NCBI GenBank assembly: GCA_017882185.1
Contig: JADGQA010000004.1
Span: 1 to 41,283 of the forward strand
Reading direction: 5' to 3'
Origin: Bacteroidota bacterium
GTDB taxonomy: Bacteria; Bacteroidota; Ignavibacteria; UBA10030
Length of the DNA: 41,283 bases
Of the stretch, positions 1 to 12,574 are shown one piece after another. Position 1 is the stretch's first letter. The number at the start of each line of letters is the position of its first letter. A program made the position numbers and the translations under genes. The notes beneath the pieces were generated by a model. The model made no database searches. It was not told the origin of the DNA and was given only the letters and a program-made list of their open reading frames with translations.

Positions 1-138
1 GATGACGTGGTTGGCCGCGCGAAAGTGTACGAGGCAATCGTCAAAGGAGAGAACCTTCCCGAGCCGAATGTCCCCGAATCGTTCAATGTCCTTGTACGTG
101 AATTACAGGGCTTGGGATTGGAAATAAAGATTGAGTGA
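1..138 (+). CDS. rpoB: RNA polymerase beta subunit, C-terminal fragment (truncated by window start)
   Basis: Frame 1 translates [45 protein letters not shown], the typical RpoB C-terminus, directly upstream of rpoC. Confidence 0.95.
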   Translation, partial: DDVVGRAKVYEAIVKGENLPEPNVPESFNVLVRELQGLGLEIKIE

Positions 139-168
139 TTTGTTCCATAGTGTGAACAATCAACTGAT

Positions 169-187
169 GCCCGTCCTGACGACGGGC
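169..187 (+). other. rpoB-rpoC intergenic hairpin (7-bp stem, 5-nt loop)
   Basis: GCCCGTC-CTGAC-GACGGGC, perfect inverted repeat; no U-tract follows. Confidence 0.6.
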
Positions 188-212
188 TCTTCAAACGAAA
201 TGTGGAGGTAGC

Positions 213-3200
213 ATGCCTTTTACGATGAATGATGCAGCAGCTCGAAAGAGCTTTTCGAAAATCACAATCAGTCTCGCATCACCAGACATGATTCTCGTCC
301 GCTCTCACGGGGAAGTCACCAAACCGGAGACAATCAATTACCGTTCATTCCGACCTGAAAAGGACGGCCTGTTCTGTGAAAAGATCTTTGGGCCTACGCG
401 AGACTGGGAGTGCCATTGTGGCAAGTATAAACGGATTCGATATAAAGGGATCACGTGCGATCGCTGTGGTGTTGAAGTAACGCAGAAGAGCGTCCGACGG
501 GAACGTCAGGGTCACATAGCACTTGCGGTCCCGGTCGTTCACATCTGGTATTTCCGTTCGATGCCTTCGAAGATTGGCTACGTGTTGGGCATTGCATCAA
601 AGGAACTCGAGAAGATCATCTACTATGAATCCTATGTTGTGGTCAATCCGGGAACGACCGGTTTGCAGAGATTGGACCTCATTTCCGAAGATCAGTACCT
701 TGAGATACTCTCCTCACTGCCGGAATCGAACTTCGATCTCGAAGACATCGACGCGAAGAAGTTTGTAGCAAAAATGGGTGGCGATGCCATTAAGGATCTC
801 CTTAGTCGTGTCAAAGTGGAGGAACTCGCTGTCGAATTGCGCGAACAAGTGAGGACAGAGACTTCCGTCCAGAAGAAACAAGAAGCGCTCAAGAGACTGC
901 GAGTCATCGAATCATTCCGTCAGAGTGAAAATGAAGCGCCGAACAAGCCCGAGTGGATGGTGCTGGATGTAATTCCGGTCATTCCTCCCGAGCTTCGCCC
1001 GCTGGTACCATTGGAAGGCGGTCGATTCGCCACATCTGATCTCAACGATCTCTATCGACGAGTGATTATCCGGAACAATCGTCTCAAGCGACTCATCGAG
1101 ATTAAAGCCCCTGAAGTCATTCTTCGGAACGAAAAGAGAATGTTGCAGGAGGCGGTCGATTCGTTGTTTGACAATTCACGCCGCGTGAACGCCGTGCGCA
1201 GCGACAATAACCGCGCATTGAAATCATTGTCGGATATGCTCAAAGGCAAACAAGGCCGGTTCCGACAGAATCTGTTGGGCAAACGAGTTGATTACTCCGG
1301 CAGGTCTGTCATCGTCGTCGGTCCGGAATTGAAATTGCACGAATGCGGCCTGCCCAAAGACATGGCGGTGGAATTATTCAAGCCAATGGTCATCCGCAAG
1401 TTGATCGAACGCGGTCTTGTGAAGACTGTCAAGAGCGCGAAGAAAATGGTGGACAAGAAAGGACCTGAGGTTTGGGACATTCTCGATCACATTATTGACG
1501 GACATCCTGTGTTGTTGAACAGGGCTCCTACGCTTCACCGATTGGGCATCCAGGCATTTCAGCCTGTGCTGGTGGAAGGGAAGGCGATCCGGATCCATCC
1601 AATGGTCTGTACTGCATTCAACGCAGACTTCGACGGTGACCAAATGGCGGTTCACGTCCCGTTGTCGTACGAGGCCCAATTAGAAGCACGAATCCTCATG
1701 CTTTCGAGCCATAATATTCTTTCTCCCGCGAGCGGAGCGCCGATTGTTACGCCGACGCAGGATCAAGTCCTTGGATGTTACTATCTGACAAAATCAAAGG
1801 CCGGTGAAATGGGCGAAGGGATGGTGTTCTCCTGTCCCAACGAAGTCATCATCGCCTACGATCAGGGAAAAGTGGCGCTCCATGCCCGACTCAAAGTGCG
1901 CGTAAATGGTGCGCTGGTCGAAACCACCACAGGCCGTGTCATTTTCAATGAAATTGTTCCATCGGATATCCCATTTATCAATGAACTCCTGAACAAAAAG
2001 CGACTCGTTCAGATCATCGCAACCGTTTTTCGTCGCTGCGGAAATCTGATAACAGCCCAGTTCCTGGACAAGTTGAAGACACTTGGATTCACATACGCCA
2101 CCAAGGGAGGTCTCTCCGTATCTGTCGGAGATGTTATCATTCCGAAAGAGAAACAGGAAATGGTTCTCAAGGCAATGAAAGATGTCGAGGGCGTTGAAAC
2201 ACAGTACTACCGCGGGTTTATCACAAACGGCGAACGCTACAACAAGGTGATCGATATTTGGACGCGTGCGACGAGCAGAATTGCCGAGCGCCTCTTCGAT
2301 GCCCTTCAGCACGATCGGGAAGGATTCAATTCTCTCTATATGATGGTTGATTCTGGAGCTCGTGGTTCCAAAGAGCAGGTCCGCCAGCTTGCAGGGATGC
2401 GTGGTTTGATGGCGAAGCCGCAAAAGAGCATGTCGGGAGCTACAGGGGAACTCATTGAGAACCCAATCATCGCGAATTTCCGCGAAGGGCTGTCGATTCT
2501 GGAATACTTCATTTCGACACACGGGGCTCGAAAGGGTCTTGCGGATACAGCACTCAAAACCGCTGATGCCGGTTACCTGACCAGACGTCTTATCGACGTG
2601 GCTCAGGATGCGATCATCTCCGAGCTGGATTGCGGCACGATCCAAGGAGTTGTGACAGGAGCTCTCAAAGAAGGAGAGGATATCAAAGAACCGTTGTCGG
2701 AACGAATCCTCGGACGTGTTTCTGTGCACGACGTCGTCGATCCTCTCTCGGGAAAAACCATTGTTGAGTCGGGCGAAATCATTGACGAGGATACGGCTCA
2801 GAGAATCACAGAGACTTCGATTGAGACTGTGGAAATCCGTTCCGTGCTCACCTGTGAGTCGCGACGCGGTATTTGCGCGAAATGCTATGGAAGGGATCTC
2901 ACAACCGGCGTTCTGGTTGAAGCCGGCACCGCCGTTGGCGTCATTGCCGCTCAGTCAATCGGAGAACCTGGTACGCAGCTCACGCTTCGGACCTTCCACA
3001 CTGGCGGAACTGCAAGTCTTATTGCTTCGCAGTCACAGATCATTTCCAAGTTTGATGGGACCGTACAATACGACGGTATCAAGCACATCGACTATGTCGT
3101 CGGAGAGGACAAGCGTCCGATTGTTTCAGGCCGCAGCGGCATGATCAACATTCTTGACGACGATAACCGCGTTCTTACGAAGTACGACGTTCCGTACGGA

Positions 3201-4496
3201 GCAATCTTGATGCTCCGAGATGGCGCGAAGGTGGCAAAAGGTGAACTTATTTATGAATGGGATCCTTACAATGCCGTCATCGTCTCCGAAGTCAAAGGCG
3301 CGGTGCGGTATGTGGACTTGAAAGAGAATGTCACATATCGGGAAGAACCTGATGAGCAAACGGGTCACATTCAAAAAGTGGTCATCGATAGTAAAGAAAA
3401 GAGTCTCATCCCAGCGTTGACGGTTGTTGGTGCGAAAGGACAAAAGCTGGCGAACTATCCAATCCCGACTCGTGCTCATTTGATTGTCGATGATGGAGAG
3501 GAAATCGAAGCAGGTGCAACACTTGTCAAGATACCGCGAGATATCGGAAAGACGAGGGATATCACGGGAGGGTTGCCTCGAGTAACAGAGTTGTTTGAAG
3601 CGCGACATCCCAGCGACCTGTCCGTGGTCAGCGAAATTGATGGTATCGTTACTATCGGACAACCAAAACGCGGCTCGCGTGAGGTATTTGTACAGAGCCA
3701 CGATGGAAAGGACAAGAGAACGTACCTCGTTCCACTGGGTAAACACTTGCTGACGCAGGATAACGATGTCACGCGGGCAGGCGAGAGGATCTCCGCCGGC
3801 GCCATAGACCCTCACGATATCCTGAAGATCAAAGGTACCACGACTGTTCAGGAGTACCTGGTGAACGAAATCCAGGAAGTCTACCGGATGCAAGGTGTAA
3901 AGATCAACGACAAACACATCGAAATCATTGTCCGACAAATGATGCAGAAGGTGCGAATTGTCGATCCGGGCGACACGAAGTATCTTGAAGGCGATCACGT
4001 AGACAAGGCGAAACTCCGTGATGAAAACGAGAGTCTCGTGGGCAAAATAATTATCGTAAGCAAAGGCGATTCAAAGTTGAAGAACGGGTCAGTCATCACG
4101 AAGAAGGCATTGCGCGAAACGAACGCCGATCTGAAGAAGAAGACCAAGAAAGTGATCGAAGCACGGGAAGCGGAGGCGGCAACATCAGAGCCGATTCTTC
4201 TTGGAATAACCCAGGCTTCGCTGACAACAGACAGCTGGATTTCGGCGGCTTCCTTCCAGGAAACGACAAAAGTCTTGACCGATGCTGCCATTGAGTCGAA
4301 ACTGGACCACTTGCTGGGTCTCAAAGAAAATGTAATCATGGGACACTTGATTCCCGCGGGTAGCGGACAGAAACAATTCCGGGAAGTCATAGTTACTACC
4401 TCCGAACCGGAAGAAATTGCAGTTCAGGAAACAGTCATAGTAGAAGATGGTACAAAAGCAAAGGAAGCCAAGAAAAAGGTCAGAGTATCCGCATAA
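213..4496 (+). CDS. rpoC: DNA-directed RNA polymerase subunit beta'
   Basis: 1427 aa; NADFDGD catalytic motif, N-terminal zinc finger CHCG...CDRCGV, second zinc site [13 protein letters not shown]. Confidence 0.99.
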   Translation: MPFTMNDAAARKSFSKITISLASPDMILVRSHGEVTKPETINYRSFRPEKDGLFCEKIFGPTRDWECHCGKYKRIRYKGITCDRCGVEVTQKSVRRERQGHIALAVPVVHIWYFRSMPSKIGYVLGIASKELEKIIYYESYVVVNPGTTGLQRLDLISEDQYLEILSSLPESNFDLEDIDAKKFVAKMGGDAIKDLLSRVKVEELAVELREQVRTETSVQKKQEALKRLRVIESFRQSENEAPNKPEWMVLDVIPVIPPELRPLVPLEGGRFATSDLNDLYRRVIIRNNRLKRLIEIKAPEVILRNEKRMLQEAVDSLFDNSRRVNAVRSDNNRALKSLSDMLKGKQGRFRQNLLGKRVDYSGRSVIVVGPELKLHECGLPKDMAVELFKPMVIRKLIERGLVKTVKSAKKMVDKKGPEVWDILDHIIDGHPVLLNRAPTLHRLGIQAFQPVLVEGKAIRIHPMVCTAFNADFDGDQMAVHVPLSYEAQLEARILMLSSHNILSPASGAPIVTPTQDQVLGCYYLTKSKAGEMGEGMVFSCPNEVIIAYDQGKVALHARLKVRVNGALVETTTGRVIFNEIVPSDIPFINELLNKKRLVQIIATVFRRCGNLITAQFLDKLKTLGFTYATKGGLSVSVGDVIIPKEKQEMVLKAMKDVEGVETQYYRGFITNGERYNKVIDIWTRATSRIAERLFDALQHDREGFNSLYMMVDSGARGSKEQVRQLAGMRGLMAKPQKSMSGATGELIENPIIANFREGLSILEYFISTHGARKGLADTALKTADAGYLTRRLIDVAQDAIISELDCGTIQGVVTGALKEGEDIKEPLSERILGRVSVHDVVDPLSGKTIVESGEIIDEDTAQRITETSIETVEIRSVLTCESRRGICAKCYGRDLTTGVLVEAGTAVGVIAAQSIGEPGTQLTLRTFHTGGTASLIASQSQIISKFDGTVQYDGIKHIDYVVGEDKRPIVSGRSGMINILDDDNRVLTKYDVPYGAILMLRDGAKVAKGELIYEWDPYNAVIVSEVKGAVRYVDLKENVTYREEPDEQTGHIQKVVIDSKEKSLIPALTVVGAKGQKLANYPIPTRAHLIVDDGEEIEAGATLVKIPRDIGKTRDITGGLPRVTELFEARHPSDLSVVSEIDGIVTIGQPKRGSREVFVQSHDGKDKRTYLVPLGKHLLTQDNDVTRAGERISAGAIDPHDILKIKGTTTVQEYLVNEIQEVYRMQGVKINDKHIEIIVRQMMQKVRIVDPGDTKYLEGDHVDKAKLRDENESLVGKIIIVSKGDSKLKNGSVITKKALRETNADLKKKTKKVIEAREAEAATSEPILLGITQASLTTDSWISAASFQETTKVLTDAAIESKLDHLLGLKENVIMGHLIPAGSGQKQFREVIVTTSEPEEIAVQETVIVEDGTKAKEAKKKVRVSA

Positions 4497-4521
4497 TTCG
4501 AAAAATGATGTCGCGGATGCG

Positions 4522-4550
4522 TTGACATTCTCAGCGAATATTGTTATATT
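4522..4550 (+). promoter_or_regulatory. sigma70-type promoter for the str/S10/spc/alpha operon
   Basis: TTGACA (4522-4527), 17-nt spacer, TATATT (4545-4550), in the rpoC-rpsL gap. Confidence 0.8.
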
Positions 4551-4605
4551 AAAAGCCTGATTTTTTGGCGAATTTTCGCATTTTCAATAATGGAGTTCAC
4601 GTTCA

Positions 4606-4977
4606 GTGCCGACAATTAATCAATTAGTTCGGAAGAGCAGAGAAAGGGTGCTTTGGAAAAGCAAATCACCAGCTTTGCAAGGCAGTCCTCAAAAGCGGGG
4701 AGTATGCACGCGTGTATACACGACTACACCGAAGAAGCCAAACTCGGCACTCAGAAAAGTTGCCCGTGTAAGGTTGACCAACGGCATAGAAGTCACGGCG
4801 TACATTCCTGGTGAGGGTCACAACCTTCAGGAGCATTCCATTGTCCTGATTCGAGGTGGTAGAGTCAAGGATCTGCCGGGCGTCCGCTACCATATCATTC
4901 GCGGATCTCTCGACACGCAGGGAGTGCAGGATCGCAAACAAGGACGTTCAAAATACGGAGCAAAGAGGCCCAAGTAG
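4606..4977 (+). CDS. rpsL: 30S ribosomal protein S12
   Basis: 123 aa, GTG start; [18 protein letters not shown] and [15 protein letters not shown] motifs. Confidence 0.99.
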   Translation: MPTINQLVRKSRERVLWKSKSPALQGSPQKRGVCTRVYTTTPKKPNSALRKVARVRLTNGIEVTAYIPGEGHNLQEHSIVLIRGGRVKDLPGVRYHIIRGSLDTQGVQDRKQGRSKYGAKRPK

Positions 4978-4983
4978 AAGCTC

Positions 4984-5451
4984 ATGAGAAAGAAAAGAGC
5001 CACAAAAAGGATAATTTCACCGGACCCGAAATACAACGATCTTCTCATTTCAAGATTCGTCAACAGCATCTTGCAGCGTGGGAAGAAGCATCTGGCCCGG
5101 AAGATTCTGTACGATGCGTTATCAATGATTGAACAAAAGTCCAAGAACAATCCTCTTGACGTGTTCAAGAAAGCCGTCGATAATGTGTCGCCCTTGATAG
5201 AGGTAAAGGCGCGACGAGTTGGTGGAGCTACCTATCAGGTCCCTACAGAAGTTCGCCCCGAGCGGCGAACCGCTCTTGCTATCCGCTGGTTAATCTCCAA
5301 CGCAAAAGAACGCTCGGAGAAATCCATGTCGCAAAAGCTGGCCTCGGAACTCATGGCCGCATTTGCGGGTGAAGGTGGAGCAATAAAAAAGAAGGACGAC
5401 GTTCACAGAATGGCGGAAGCCAACAAAGCGTTCGCCCATTTCCGCTGGTAA
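4984..5451 (+). CDS. rpsG: 30S ribosomal protein S7
   Basis: 155 aa; MRKKRATKR...VGGATYQVPTEVRPERRTALAIRWL. Confidence 0.99.
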   Translation: MRKKRATKRIISPDPKYNDLLISRFVNSILQRGKKHLARKILYDALSMIEQKSKNNPLDVFKKAVDNVSPLIEVKARRVGGATYQVPTEVRPERRTALAIRWLISNAKERSEKSMSQKLASELMAAFAGEGGAIKKKDDVHRMAEANKAFAHFRW

Positions 5452-5522
5452 GACAGCAATAAAACTTGTTTGAGATGCCGTGATGGAGAGGCCGTGGCGT
5501 CTGGTAATGGTCTGGAAAATTT

Positions 5523-7628
5523 ATGCCTAGAGAGTATTCATTAGATAAAACGAGAAATATCGGCATCATGGCACATATCGATGCCGGTAAGACAACGACG
5601 ACTGAAAGGATTCTTTTCTTTACAGGAAAGTTGCATCGGATCGGCGAAGTGCATGATGGCGCTGCGACCATGGATTGGATGGAACAGGAGAAGGAGCGTG
5701 GCATTACCATTACGAGCGCCGCAACGACATGTTTTTGGAACAATCATCGCATCAATATCATTGATACGCCCGGTCACGTAGATTTCACAATTGAAGTTGA
5801 GCGGTCCCTGCGCGTTCTTGATGGTGCTGTTGCTCTGTTTTGCTCTGTTGGCGGAGTCGAACCCCAATCGGAGACAGTCTGGCGCCAGGCGGACAAGTAT
5901 GGCGTGCCTCGGATCGCTTTCGTAAACAAGATGGATCGCGCCGGAGCAGACTTCCTTGGCGTGATTGACATGATGAAGAAGCGCCTGAGTGCGAATGCTG
6001 TCCCCGTCCAATTGCCTGTCGGTGAAGCAGATATGTTCGCGGGAGTTATCAACCTTATTACGATGAAAGCGCGAATGTACCACGAACACAATCAGGGAAT
6101 GACGTGGGATGAAATCGAAATCCCGGAAAAATTAAAGACAAAGGCTGCCGAATATCGCATTAAAATGCTCGAAGCCGTCGCCGATGAGGACGATACACTG
6201 CTTGAAAAGTACCTTGAGGGCAAAGAAATCTCCCCTGATGAGATCACTACGGTGTTGAGAAGAGCAACATTGAAGAACAGCATTATTCCAGTTCTCTGCG
6301 GGTCATCGTTCAAGAACAAGGGCGTGCAGCAATTGATGGACGCGGTGGTTGATTTCCTGCCTTCTCCTCTTGATATCAAAAGTGGGATGTTACACGGCCA
6401 TCATCCGCACAGACACGATGACATCGTTCGCCAGGTATCCGATCAGGAAAAGTTTACGGCTCTCGCGTTCAAGATAATGAGCGATCCGTTTGTCGGTCGT
6501 CTTACGTATTTCAGAGTGTACACTGGCACTCTGTCAGCTGGATCCTACGTTTATAATGTGGTTTCCGACAAAAAGGAGCGGATTGCACGCTTACTCAGGA
6601 TGCACGCCAACCACCGGGAAGAGGTGCAGGAAGCATTCGCAGGGGATATCGTTGCTGCAATCGGCATGAAAAATACGAGGACAGGGGACACTCTTACTGA
6701 AGAAGATGATCCGATACTTCTTGAGCAGATGACTTTCCCTCAACCTGTGATCGACGTTGCGATTGAACCGAAGACAAAAGTCGACCAGGAAAAAATGGGA
6801 GAGGCGCTCCAACGGTTGGCAGAAGAGGACCCGACATTCAAGGTCTCTTCCAACGAGGAAACCGGACAGACGATTATCAGTGGCATGGGAGAGCTTCATC
6901 TTGAAATCATCATTGACCGGATGAAGCGTGAATTCAGAGTTGAAGCAAATGTCGGCAAGCCTCAGGTTGCTTACAAGGAAACGATTACAAAAAAGGTGAC
7001 TGCAGAAGGAAAATTCATCAGGCAATCTGGTGGTCGCGGTCAATATGGTCACGTTTGGCTGGAAATTGAGCCGAACGAAAAAGGAAAAGGCTTTGAATTC
7101 GAAAATGGAATCATCGGCGGCGCTGTTCCCAGGGAATATATCAAGCCGACTGAACAAGGCATTTTCGAGGCCATGAAGAACGGTGTGTTGGCCGGATATC
7201 CCGTCGAAGATATCAAAGTCAAACTGATCGACGGCTCGTTCCATCCGGTGGATTCCTCTGAAATGGCATTCAAAATTGCTGGATCGATGGGATTCAAAGA
7301 GGGGGCTAGGAGGGCGGGCCCTGTGCTTCTTGAACCGATCATGGCGGTCGAAGTTGTGACACCCGAAGAGTACATGGGCGATGTCATGGGTGACCTCAGC
7401 GCGCGCAGGGGGAGGATTGAAGGTATGACGTCCCGCAAGGACGCGCAGGTTATCAAGTCGATGGTTCCGTTGTCGGAAATGTTTGGATACGCCACGGCGA
7501 TGCGTTCGATGACGCAGGGACGAGCGCTCTACACTATGCAATTCTCTCACTATGAACCGACACCGAGGAGTATCTCTGACCAGATCATCGAGAAGGTGAA
7601 GGGAAAAGAGGCTGTACCGGTTTCGTGA
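5523..7628 (+). CDS. fusA: Elongation factor G
   Basis: 701 aa; GTPase motifs [24 protein letters not shown]. Confidence 0.99.
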   Translation: MPREYSLDKTRNIGIMAHIDAGKTTTTERILFFTGKLHRIGEVHDGAATMDWMEQEKERGITITSAATTCFWNNHRINIIDTPGHVDFTIEVERSLRVLDGAVALFCSVGGVEPQSETVWRQADKYGVPRIAFVNKMDRAGADFLGVIDMMKKRLSANAVPVQLPVGEADMFAGVINLITMKARMYHEHNQGMTWDEIEIPEKLKTKAAEYRIKMLEAVADEDDTLLEKYLEGKEISPDEITTVLRRATLKNSIIPVLCGSSFKNKGVQQLMDAVVDFLPSPLDIKSGMLHGHHPHRHDDIVRQVSDQEKFTALAFKIMSDPFVGRLTYFRVYTGTLSAGSYVYNVVSDKKERIARLLRMHANHREEVQEAFAGDIVAAIGMKNTRTGDTLTEEDDPILLEQMTFPQPVIDVAIEPKTKVDQEKMGEALQRLAEEDPTFKVSSNEETGQTIISGMGELHLEIIIDRMKREFRVEANVGKPQVAYKETITKKVTAEGKFIRQSGGRGQYGHVWLEIEPNEKGKGFEFENGIIGGAVPREYIKPTEQGIFEAMKNGVLAGYPVEDIKVKLIDGSFHPVDSSEMAFKIAGSMGFKEGARRAGPVLLEPIMAVEVVTPEEYMGDVMGDLSARRGRIEGMTSRKDAQVIKSMVPLSEMFGYATAMRSMTQGRALYTMQFSHYEPTPRSISDQIIEKVKGKEAVPVS

Positions 7629-7677
7629 ATTTGAGAAGCACAACCTAGAAACCAAGTCAATATAAGGAGATCCTTAC

Positions 7678-8889
7678 ATGGCAAAAGGTAAGTTTGATCG
7701 CAGCAAGCCACACGTAAACGTTGGCACGATTGGACACGTAGATCACGGGAAGACAACTCTGACCGCGGCCATTACGATGGTGCTTGCCAAAAAGGGACTT
7801 TCGGAAATTCGAACCTTCGACTCGATCGACAATGCTCCCGAAGAAAAGGCACGTGGAATCACTATTGCCACAGCGCACGTCGAGTACTCGACAGAGAAGC
7901 GACACTATGCGCACGTGGATTGCCCGGGCCACGCTGACTATGTGAAAAACATGATCACGGGTGCTGCCCAAATGGACGGTGCAATTCTTGTCGTCGCTGC
8001 AACAGACGGTCCGATGCCCCAAACGCGTGAACATATCCTCCTTGCTCGTCAGGTCGGTGTTCCAAAGATTGTTGTGTTCATGAATAAGGTCGATGCGGTG
8101 GACGATCCAGAGCTGCTGGATCTCGTTGAACTTGAGCTGAGAGATCTTCTTAAGAAGTACGAATTCCCGGGCGATGATATCCCCATCATTCGCGGATCGG
8201 CACTTAAGGCCATGGAAGCTGCTTTGAGGCCCGATTCGAAACCTGATGATCCGGCATTCAAGTGCATCATGGATTTGATGGACGCCGTCGACACGTATAT
8301 CCCCCTTCCGAAGCGCGATATTGAGAAACCGTTTCTCATGCCTGTTGAAGACGTCTTCTCTATCACGGGTCGCGGTACTGTCGGCACGGGCCGAGTCGAA
8401 CGGGGCCACTGCAAAGTCGGTGACGAAGTTGAGGTGGTCGGTCTCGGTGCCCACAAGAAAACGGTCGTGACGGGTGCCGAAATGTTCCGCAAGGAACTCG
8501 ACGAAGTGATGGCAGGAGATAACGCCGGACTTCTGTTGCGTGGCGTTGAAAAGAACGAACTTGAGCGCGGTATGGTTATTGCCAAACCTGGTTCGATTAC
8601 GCCACACAAAAAGTTCACAGCTCAGGTCTATGTCCTTAAGAAAGAAGAAGGTGGTCGCCACACGCCATTCCTCACAGGCTATCGTCCTCAATTCTATTTC
8701 CGAACGACAGATGTGACCGGTGTGGTTACGCTTCCGAATGGTGTTGAAATGGTCATGCCTGGCGACAATCTTGACGCCGTCAATATCGAGCTCATTTCCA
8801 CCATTGCTATGGAAGAAGGATTGAGGTTTGCTATTCGTGAAGGTGGCCGGACTGTCGGCGCTGGAGTCGTAACAAAAATTCTCGAATAG
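7678..8889 (+). CDS. tuf: Elongation factor Tu
   Basis: 403 aa; [43 protein letters not shown] aaggag upstream. Confidence 0.99.
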   Translation: MAKGKFDRSKPHVNVGTIGHVDHGKTTLTAAITMVLAKKGLSEIRTFDSIDNAPEEKARGITIATAHVEYSTEKRHYAHVDCPGHADYVKNMITGAAQMDGAILVVAATDGPMPQTREHILLARQVGVPKIVVFMNKVDAVDDPELLDLVELELRDLLKKYEFPGDDIPIIRGSALKAMEAALRPDSKPDDPAFKCIMDLMDAVDTYIPLPKRDIEKPFLMPVEDVFSITGRGTVGTGRVERGHCKVGDEVEVVGLGAHKKTVVTGAEMFRKELDEVMAGDNAGLLLRGVEKNELERGMVIAKPGSITPHKKFTAQVYVLKKEEGGRHTPFLTGYRPQFYFRTTDVTGVVTLPNGVEMVMPGDNLDAVNIELISTIAMEEGLRFAIREGGRTVGAGVVTKILE

Positions 8890-8957
8890 AGCTGTCTCAC
8901 GTGGAGCCCTCTCTGGTATTGGCTTTTGAGTGGGCTCATTAAATCTAGGAGTATTCC

Positions 8958-9266
8958 TTGGCTGGGCAAAAAATAAGAATAAAGCTTAAGTCGTACGATC
9001 ACAATCTGATCGACAAGTCTGCTGAGAAGATCATCAAGACTGTACGCTCAACGGGGGCCGTCGTATCCGGACCGATTCCGTTGCCGACAAAGCGAAGTCT
9101 TTACACGGTGAACCGTTCTCCGCATGTGGACAAGAAATCCCGCGAACAATTCGAGACGCGGTCCCATAAGAGACTTATCGACATTCTCAATGCAACCGGC
9201 AAAACGGTGGATTCGCTGCAAAAGTTGGAACTTCCCGCCGGTGTTGATGTCGAAATCAAAGTCTAA
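8958..9266 (+). CDS. rpsJ: 30S ribosomal protein S10
   Basis: 102 aa, TTG start; [20 protein letters not shown]...GPIPLPTKR. Confidence 0.98.
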   Translation: MAGQKIRIKLKSYDHNLIDKSAEKIIKTVRSTGAVVSGPIPLPTKRSLYTVNRSPHVDKKSREQFETRSHKRLIDILNATGKTVDSLQKLELPAGVDVEIKV

Positions 9267-9349
9267 GTGACTTGAGACTTTAAGGGCTGATCGTCTGACT
9301 TGGTATTGAGGTTCTTCTCGAGGAGGACTTCAAAAGGATAAGGAGCAAT

Positions 9350-9979
9350 ATGGTGCGTGGCATCTTAGGTAAAAAAATTGGAATGACGAGCATCTTTGAC
9401 GAGAATGGGGAATCGGTTCCCTGTACCATCATAGAAGCCGGACCGTGCTTTGTGACTCAAATAAAGACGAAAGAGAAGGATGGCTACGATGCTGTCCAGC
9501 TTGGCTTCGAAGAGCACAGAGAGCGATTGGTCAACAAACCTCTCAAAGGGCACTTCGCGAAGGCACACGTGAAAGCGGTGCGTTGGTTGAGCGAATTCCG
9601 CGAAGTGGGAGAGAATGGACTCAAGCTCGGCTCTGAAGTGAAGGTCGATATTTTTTCCCAGGGCGAAGTGGTCGATGTGATAGGTAAGTCGAAGGGGCGC
9701 GGATTCCAGGGAGTTGTGAAACGGCATCATTTTAGCGGTGTCGGTATGACGACGCACGGGGCGTCTGATCGCGTTCGCGCACCGGGGTCCATTGGTTCCA
9801 GCTCCTATCCATCGCGTGTATTCAAAGGAATGCGGATGGGTGGAAGAATGGGGTTTGAGAAAACTACCGTGAAAAACCTCAAGGTCGTCAAAGTCATTCC
9901 GGAATCCAATGTGTTGATTGTAAAAGGATCTGTCCCCGGAGCAATTAATGGGTATCTCGAGATCGTCCGGCACAACTAA
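9350..9979 (+). CDS. rplC: 50S ribosomal protein L3
   Basis: 209 aa; [14 protein letters not shown]...[15 protein letters not shown]. Confidence 0.98.
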   Translation: MVRGILGKKIGMTSIFDENGESVPCTIIEAGPCFVTQIKTKEKDGYDAVQLGFEEHRERLVNKPLKGHFAKAHVKAVRWLSEFREVGENGLKLGSEVKVDIFSQGEVVDVIGKSKGRGFQGVVKRHHFSGVGMTTHGASDRVRAPGSIGSSSYPSRVFKGMRMGGRMGFEKTTVKNLKVVKVIPESNVLIVKGSVPGAINGYLEIVRHN

Positions 9980-9999
9980 GAATCCAAGGAACAGTGACA

Positions 10000-10629
10000 A
10001 TGCAAGTTGATGTCTATAAAACAGATGGTTCCCTTTCGGGTGAAAAAATTGCCCTCGATCCGGGTATATTTGAAATGAAACCCAACGATCATGCAATTTA
10101 CCAGGTCGTTCGAAGCATTCAGGCTAATCAACACCAGGGTACTCACAAAGTGAAACCGCGCAATGAAGTGCGTGGCGGTGGGAAGAAACCTTTCAAACAA
10201 AAGAAAACCGGGCGCGCTCGGGCAGGATCGACACGTTCCCCGTTGTGGGTTGGGGGCGGTTCAATTTTTGGACCCATGCCTCACGATTACGTTATCAAGC
10301 TACCGGTCAAAGTGAAGAAGCTTGCGCGTAAATCGGCCTTGAGTTACAAGGCGATGGAAAACGGTGTCATGGTGGTAGAGGATTTCAACTTCGACGCACC
10401 AAAGACAAAATCAATGGTCACAATTTTGAAAGCGCTCTCGTTGGAGAATAAGAAGACACTGCTCCTCACGCCAAAGACGGAGCAGCAGGTGCTCAAATCG
10501 GGAAGAAATATCCCCACCCTTGCGGTGCGTGAAGCGGACAAGGCTTCTACTTTTGAGATTCTCAAGAATCAAGTACTACTGATACAAAAGAGTGCGGTGG
10601 AAGTGTTGCAGAAATCTCTTAAGAACTAG
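10000..10629 (+). CDS. rplD: 50S ribosomal protein L4
   Basis: KPRNEVRGGGKKPFKQKKTGRARAGSTRSPLWVGGGSIFGP. ORF track opens at GTG 9994; ATG 10000 has better spacing from the upstream AAGGA. Confidence 0.95.
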   Translation: MQVDVYKTDGSLSGEKIALDPGIFEMKPNDHAIYQVVRSIQANQHQGTHKVKPRNEVRGGGKKPFKQKKTGRARAGSTRSPLWVGGGSIFGPMPHDYVIKLPVKVKKLARKSALSYKAMENGVMVVEDFNFDAPKTKSMVTILKALSLENKKTLLLTPKTEQQVLKSGRNIPTLAVREADKASTFEILKNQVLLIQKSAVEVLQKSLKN

Positions 10630-10640
10630 GACGATCGATT

Positions 10641-10931
10641 ATGGCCGATATCATTGCTCGCCCAATATTGACAGAAAAGATCACGAAACTGCAGGAGATC
10701 CGGCAGTACGCATTTGAAGTTCCCTATTCTGCCAACAAAATTGAAATCGAGCACGCTGTCGAAAAGAGGTTCAAAGTGACGGTGATCAGTGTTCGTACTC
10801 AGCGGATCAAAGGAAAAGAAAAAGTACAATTGACCCGCCGCGGGCGATTTGCCGGCAGAAAAAGAAATTGGAAGAAGGCACTCGTAACACTCAAAGTTGG
10901 CGACAAGATCGACTTTTTTGAAAATGTTTGA
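10641..10931 (+). CDS. rplW: 50S ribosomal protein L23
   Basis: 96 aa; IIARPILTEKITKL...YAFEVPYSANKIEIEHAVE; position between L4 and L2. Confidence 0.97.
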   Translation: MADIIARPILTEKITKLQEIRQYAFEVPYSANKIEIEHAVEKRFKVTVISVRTQRIKGKEKVQLTRRGRFAGRKRNWKKALVTLKVGDKIDFFENV

Positions 10932-10953
10932 TTGAGCCAAACGCGGAAAACTT

Positions 10954-11787
10954 ATGGCACTTAGAAAACTAAAACCCCGAACGGCTGCTACTCGTTTCTA
11001 TTCGATTTCAACGTTCGAAGAGGTCACAAAGACCGTCCCGGAAAAATCGCTCCTCCAACCGAACAAGAAATCAGGCGGACGAAACAATCTCGGTCGCATC
11101 ACCTCCCGTCACCGTGGGGGAGGACACAAGAGGATGTATCGTGTTATTGATTTCAAGCGTGACAAGCGCGGAGTGCCGGCAATGGTCACAGCAATTGAAT
11201 ACGACCCGAATCGTTCTGCACGCATAGCACTCCTTCAGTTTCCGGACGGTGAACGTCGCTATATCATTGCGCCAGATGGATTGAAAGTTGGAACAAGTGT
11301 GACGGCTGGCTCCGATGCCGAAATCCAAGTTGGCAATGCGTTGCCACTGAAGAACATTCCCGCAAGTACGTTTGTCAACACGGTTGAAATGATTCCTGGT
11401 AAAGGGGGACAAATTGGACGAAGCGCGGGTAACTCTCTCCAGCTTATGGCCAAAGAAGGCGATTATGCTACACTGAAATTGCCTTCCGGTGAAGTACGCA
11501 AGTTGCCGTTGGATTGCTACGCGACAATAGGGATCGTCAGCAATGGCGACCACGAAAATATCAGTGTTGGGAAGGCCGGCCGTTCGCGCTGGCTTGGCAT
11601 CCGCCCGCAGACTCGCGGTATGGCAATGAATCCGGTCGATCACCCGATGGGTGGCGGTGAAGGCCGTTCCAAGAGCGGCGGCGGGTACCAGCATCCGGAG
11701 TCTCCCTGGGGGCAGTACGCAAAGGGCTTGAAGACCCGGAAGAAGAAAAACCAATCCAGTAAGTATATCGTAAAACGAAGAAAGTAA
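10954..11787 (+). CDS. rplB: 50S ribosomal protein L2
   Basis: 277 aa; [19 protein letters not shown]...[16 protein letters not shown]-like motif ([19 protein letters not shown]). Confidence 0.99.
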   Translation: MALRKLKPRTAATRFYSISTFEEVTKTVPEKSLLQPNKKSGGRNNLGRITSRHRGGGHKRMYRVIDFKRDKRGVPAMVTAIEYDPNRSARIALLQFPDGERRYIIAPDGLKVGTSVTAGSDAEIQVGNALPLKNIPASTFVNTVEMIPGKGGQIGRSAGNSLQLMAKEGDYATLKLPSGEVRKLPLDCYATIGIVSNGDHENISVGKAGRSRWLGIRPQTRGMAMNPVDHPMGGGEGRSKSGGGYQHPESPWGQYAKGLKTRKKKNQSSKYIVKRRK

Positions 11788-11823
11788 GAAACGATTCCGT
11801 CCATTCAGTCGGATTAAAAACGT

Positions 11824-12117
11824 ATGAGCCGCTCGGTAAAAAAAGGTCCGTTTGTCGATCCAAAGCTTCAGGCAAAAGTTGAAGCTCTGAACAAGTCGAA
11901 CCAAAAGAAGGTGATCAAGACGTGGGCACGTTCTTCTACGATTATCCCGGATTTTGTTGGGCATACGTTTGCGGTTCATAACGGAAACAAATTCATCCCT
12001 GTCTATATTCACGAAGCGATGGTGGGTCACAAACTCGGAGAGTTTGCCCCAACGCGAATTTTCAGGGCGCATCCGGGAATTAAGTCGGAAAAGACAACGA
12101 CACCGGCTGCAGCATAA
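11824..12117 (+). CDS. rpsS: 30S ribosomal protein S19
   Basis: 97 aa; [12 protein letters not shown]...[22 protein letters not shown]. Confidence 0.99.
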   Translation: MSRSVKKGPFVDPKLQAKVEALNKSNQKKVIKTWARSSTIIPDFVGHTFAVHNGNKFIPVYIHEAMVGHKLGEFAPTRIFRAHPGIKSEKTTTPAAA

Positions 12118-12134
12118 GTCGATCGAGGAAATTC

Positions 12135-12563
12135 ATGGAAGCCAAATCAATCAACAGATACGTTGGAACCTCGCCTCGGAAAATGAGGCTCGTTGTTGAC
12201 CTGATCCGCGGTAAAGGAGTTGAGGAAGCTCTTTCGATGCTTCATTTCGTCCCCAAACACGCGGCGAAGACCGCAGAGAAGGTCTTGCGATCCGCAATTT
12301 CGAACTATCAAAACAAAGACGAAGCAGGGCGCGTTGACACATCGACACTCTTTATCAAGACCGTCTTTGTCGATGGTGGACCAATGGCAAAGCGTGTTCT
12401 TCCGGCTCCTATGGGCAGAGCATTCCGGATCCGGAAACGATCACACCACATCACAATAATCATCGGTCAACGCGAAGGCGTCAAAACAGAACGCAAGAAA
12501 CCGACGGCACAGAAAACGAAGAAGGCTGCGGAAGCAAAACAACCCGTTGCGACAGAAAGTTAA
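12135..12563 (+). CDS. rplV: 50S ribosomal protein L22
   Basis: 142 aa; [20 protein letters not shown]...[18 protein letters not shown]; Lys/Ala-rich C-terminal tail. Confidence 0.98.
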   Translation: MEAKSINRYVGTSPRKMRLVVDLIRGKGVEEALSMLHFVPKHAAKTAEKVLRSAISNYQNKDEAGRVDTSTLFIKTVFVDGGPMAKRVLPAPMGRAFRIRKRSHHITIIIGQREGVKTERKKPTAQKTKKAAEAKQPVATES

Positions 12564-12574
12564 TCGGAGGACAC

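Noticed and set aside
1794-3998. Long antisense ORFs in rpoC (1794-2729 and 3126-3998, minus strand)
   Set aside because: They are opposite a fully conserved rpoC and their translations look like no protein family; typical shadow ORFs from codon bias.
5541-6091. Overlapping antisense ORFs at the fusA 5' end
   Set aside because: Opposite the conserved EF-G GTPase domain; no independent support.
6591-8691. Antisense ORFs of 354 aa and 344 aa opposite fusA and tuf
   Set aside because: Opposite EF-G and EF-Tu, Cys/His/Arg-rich low-plausibility translations, no SD; shadow ORFs.
11071-12072. Antisense 333-aa ORF across rplB and rpsS
   Set aside because: Spans two conserved ribosomal genes on the other strand; no supporting signal.
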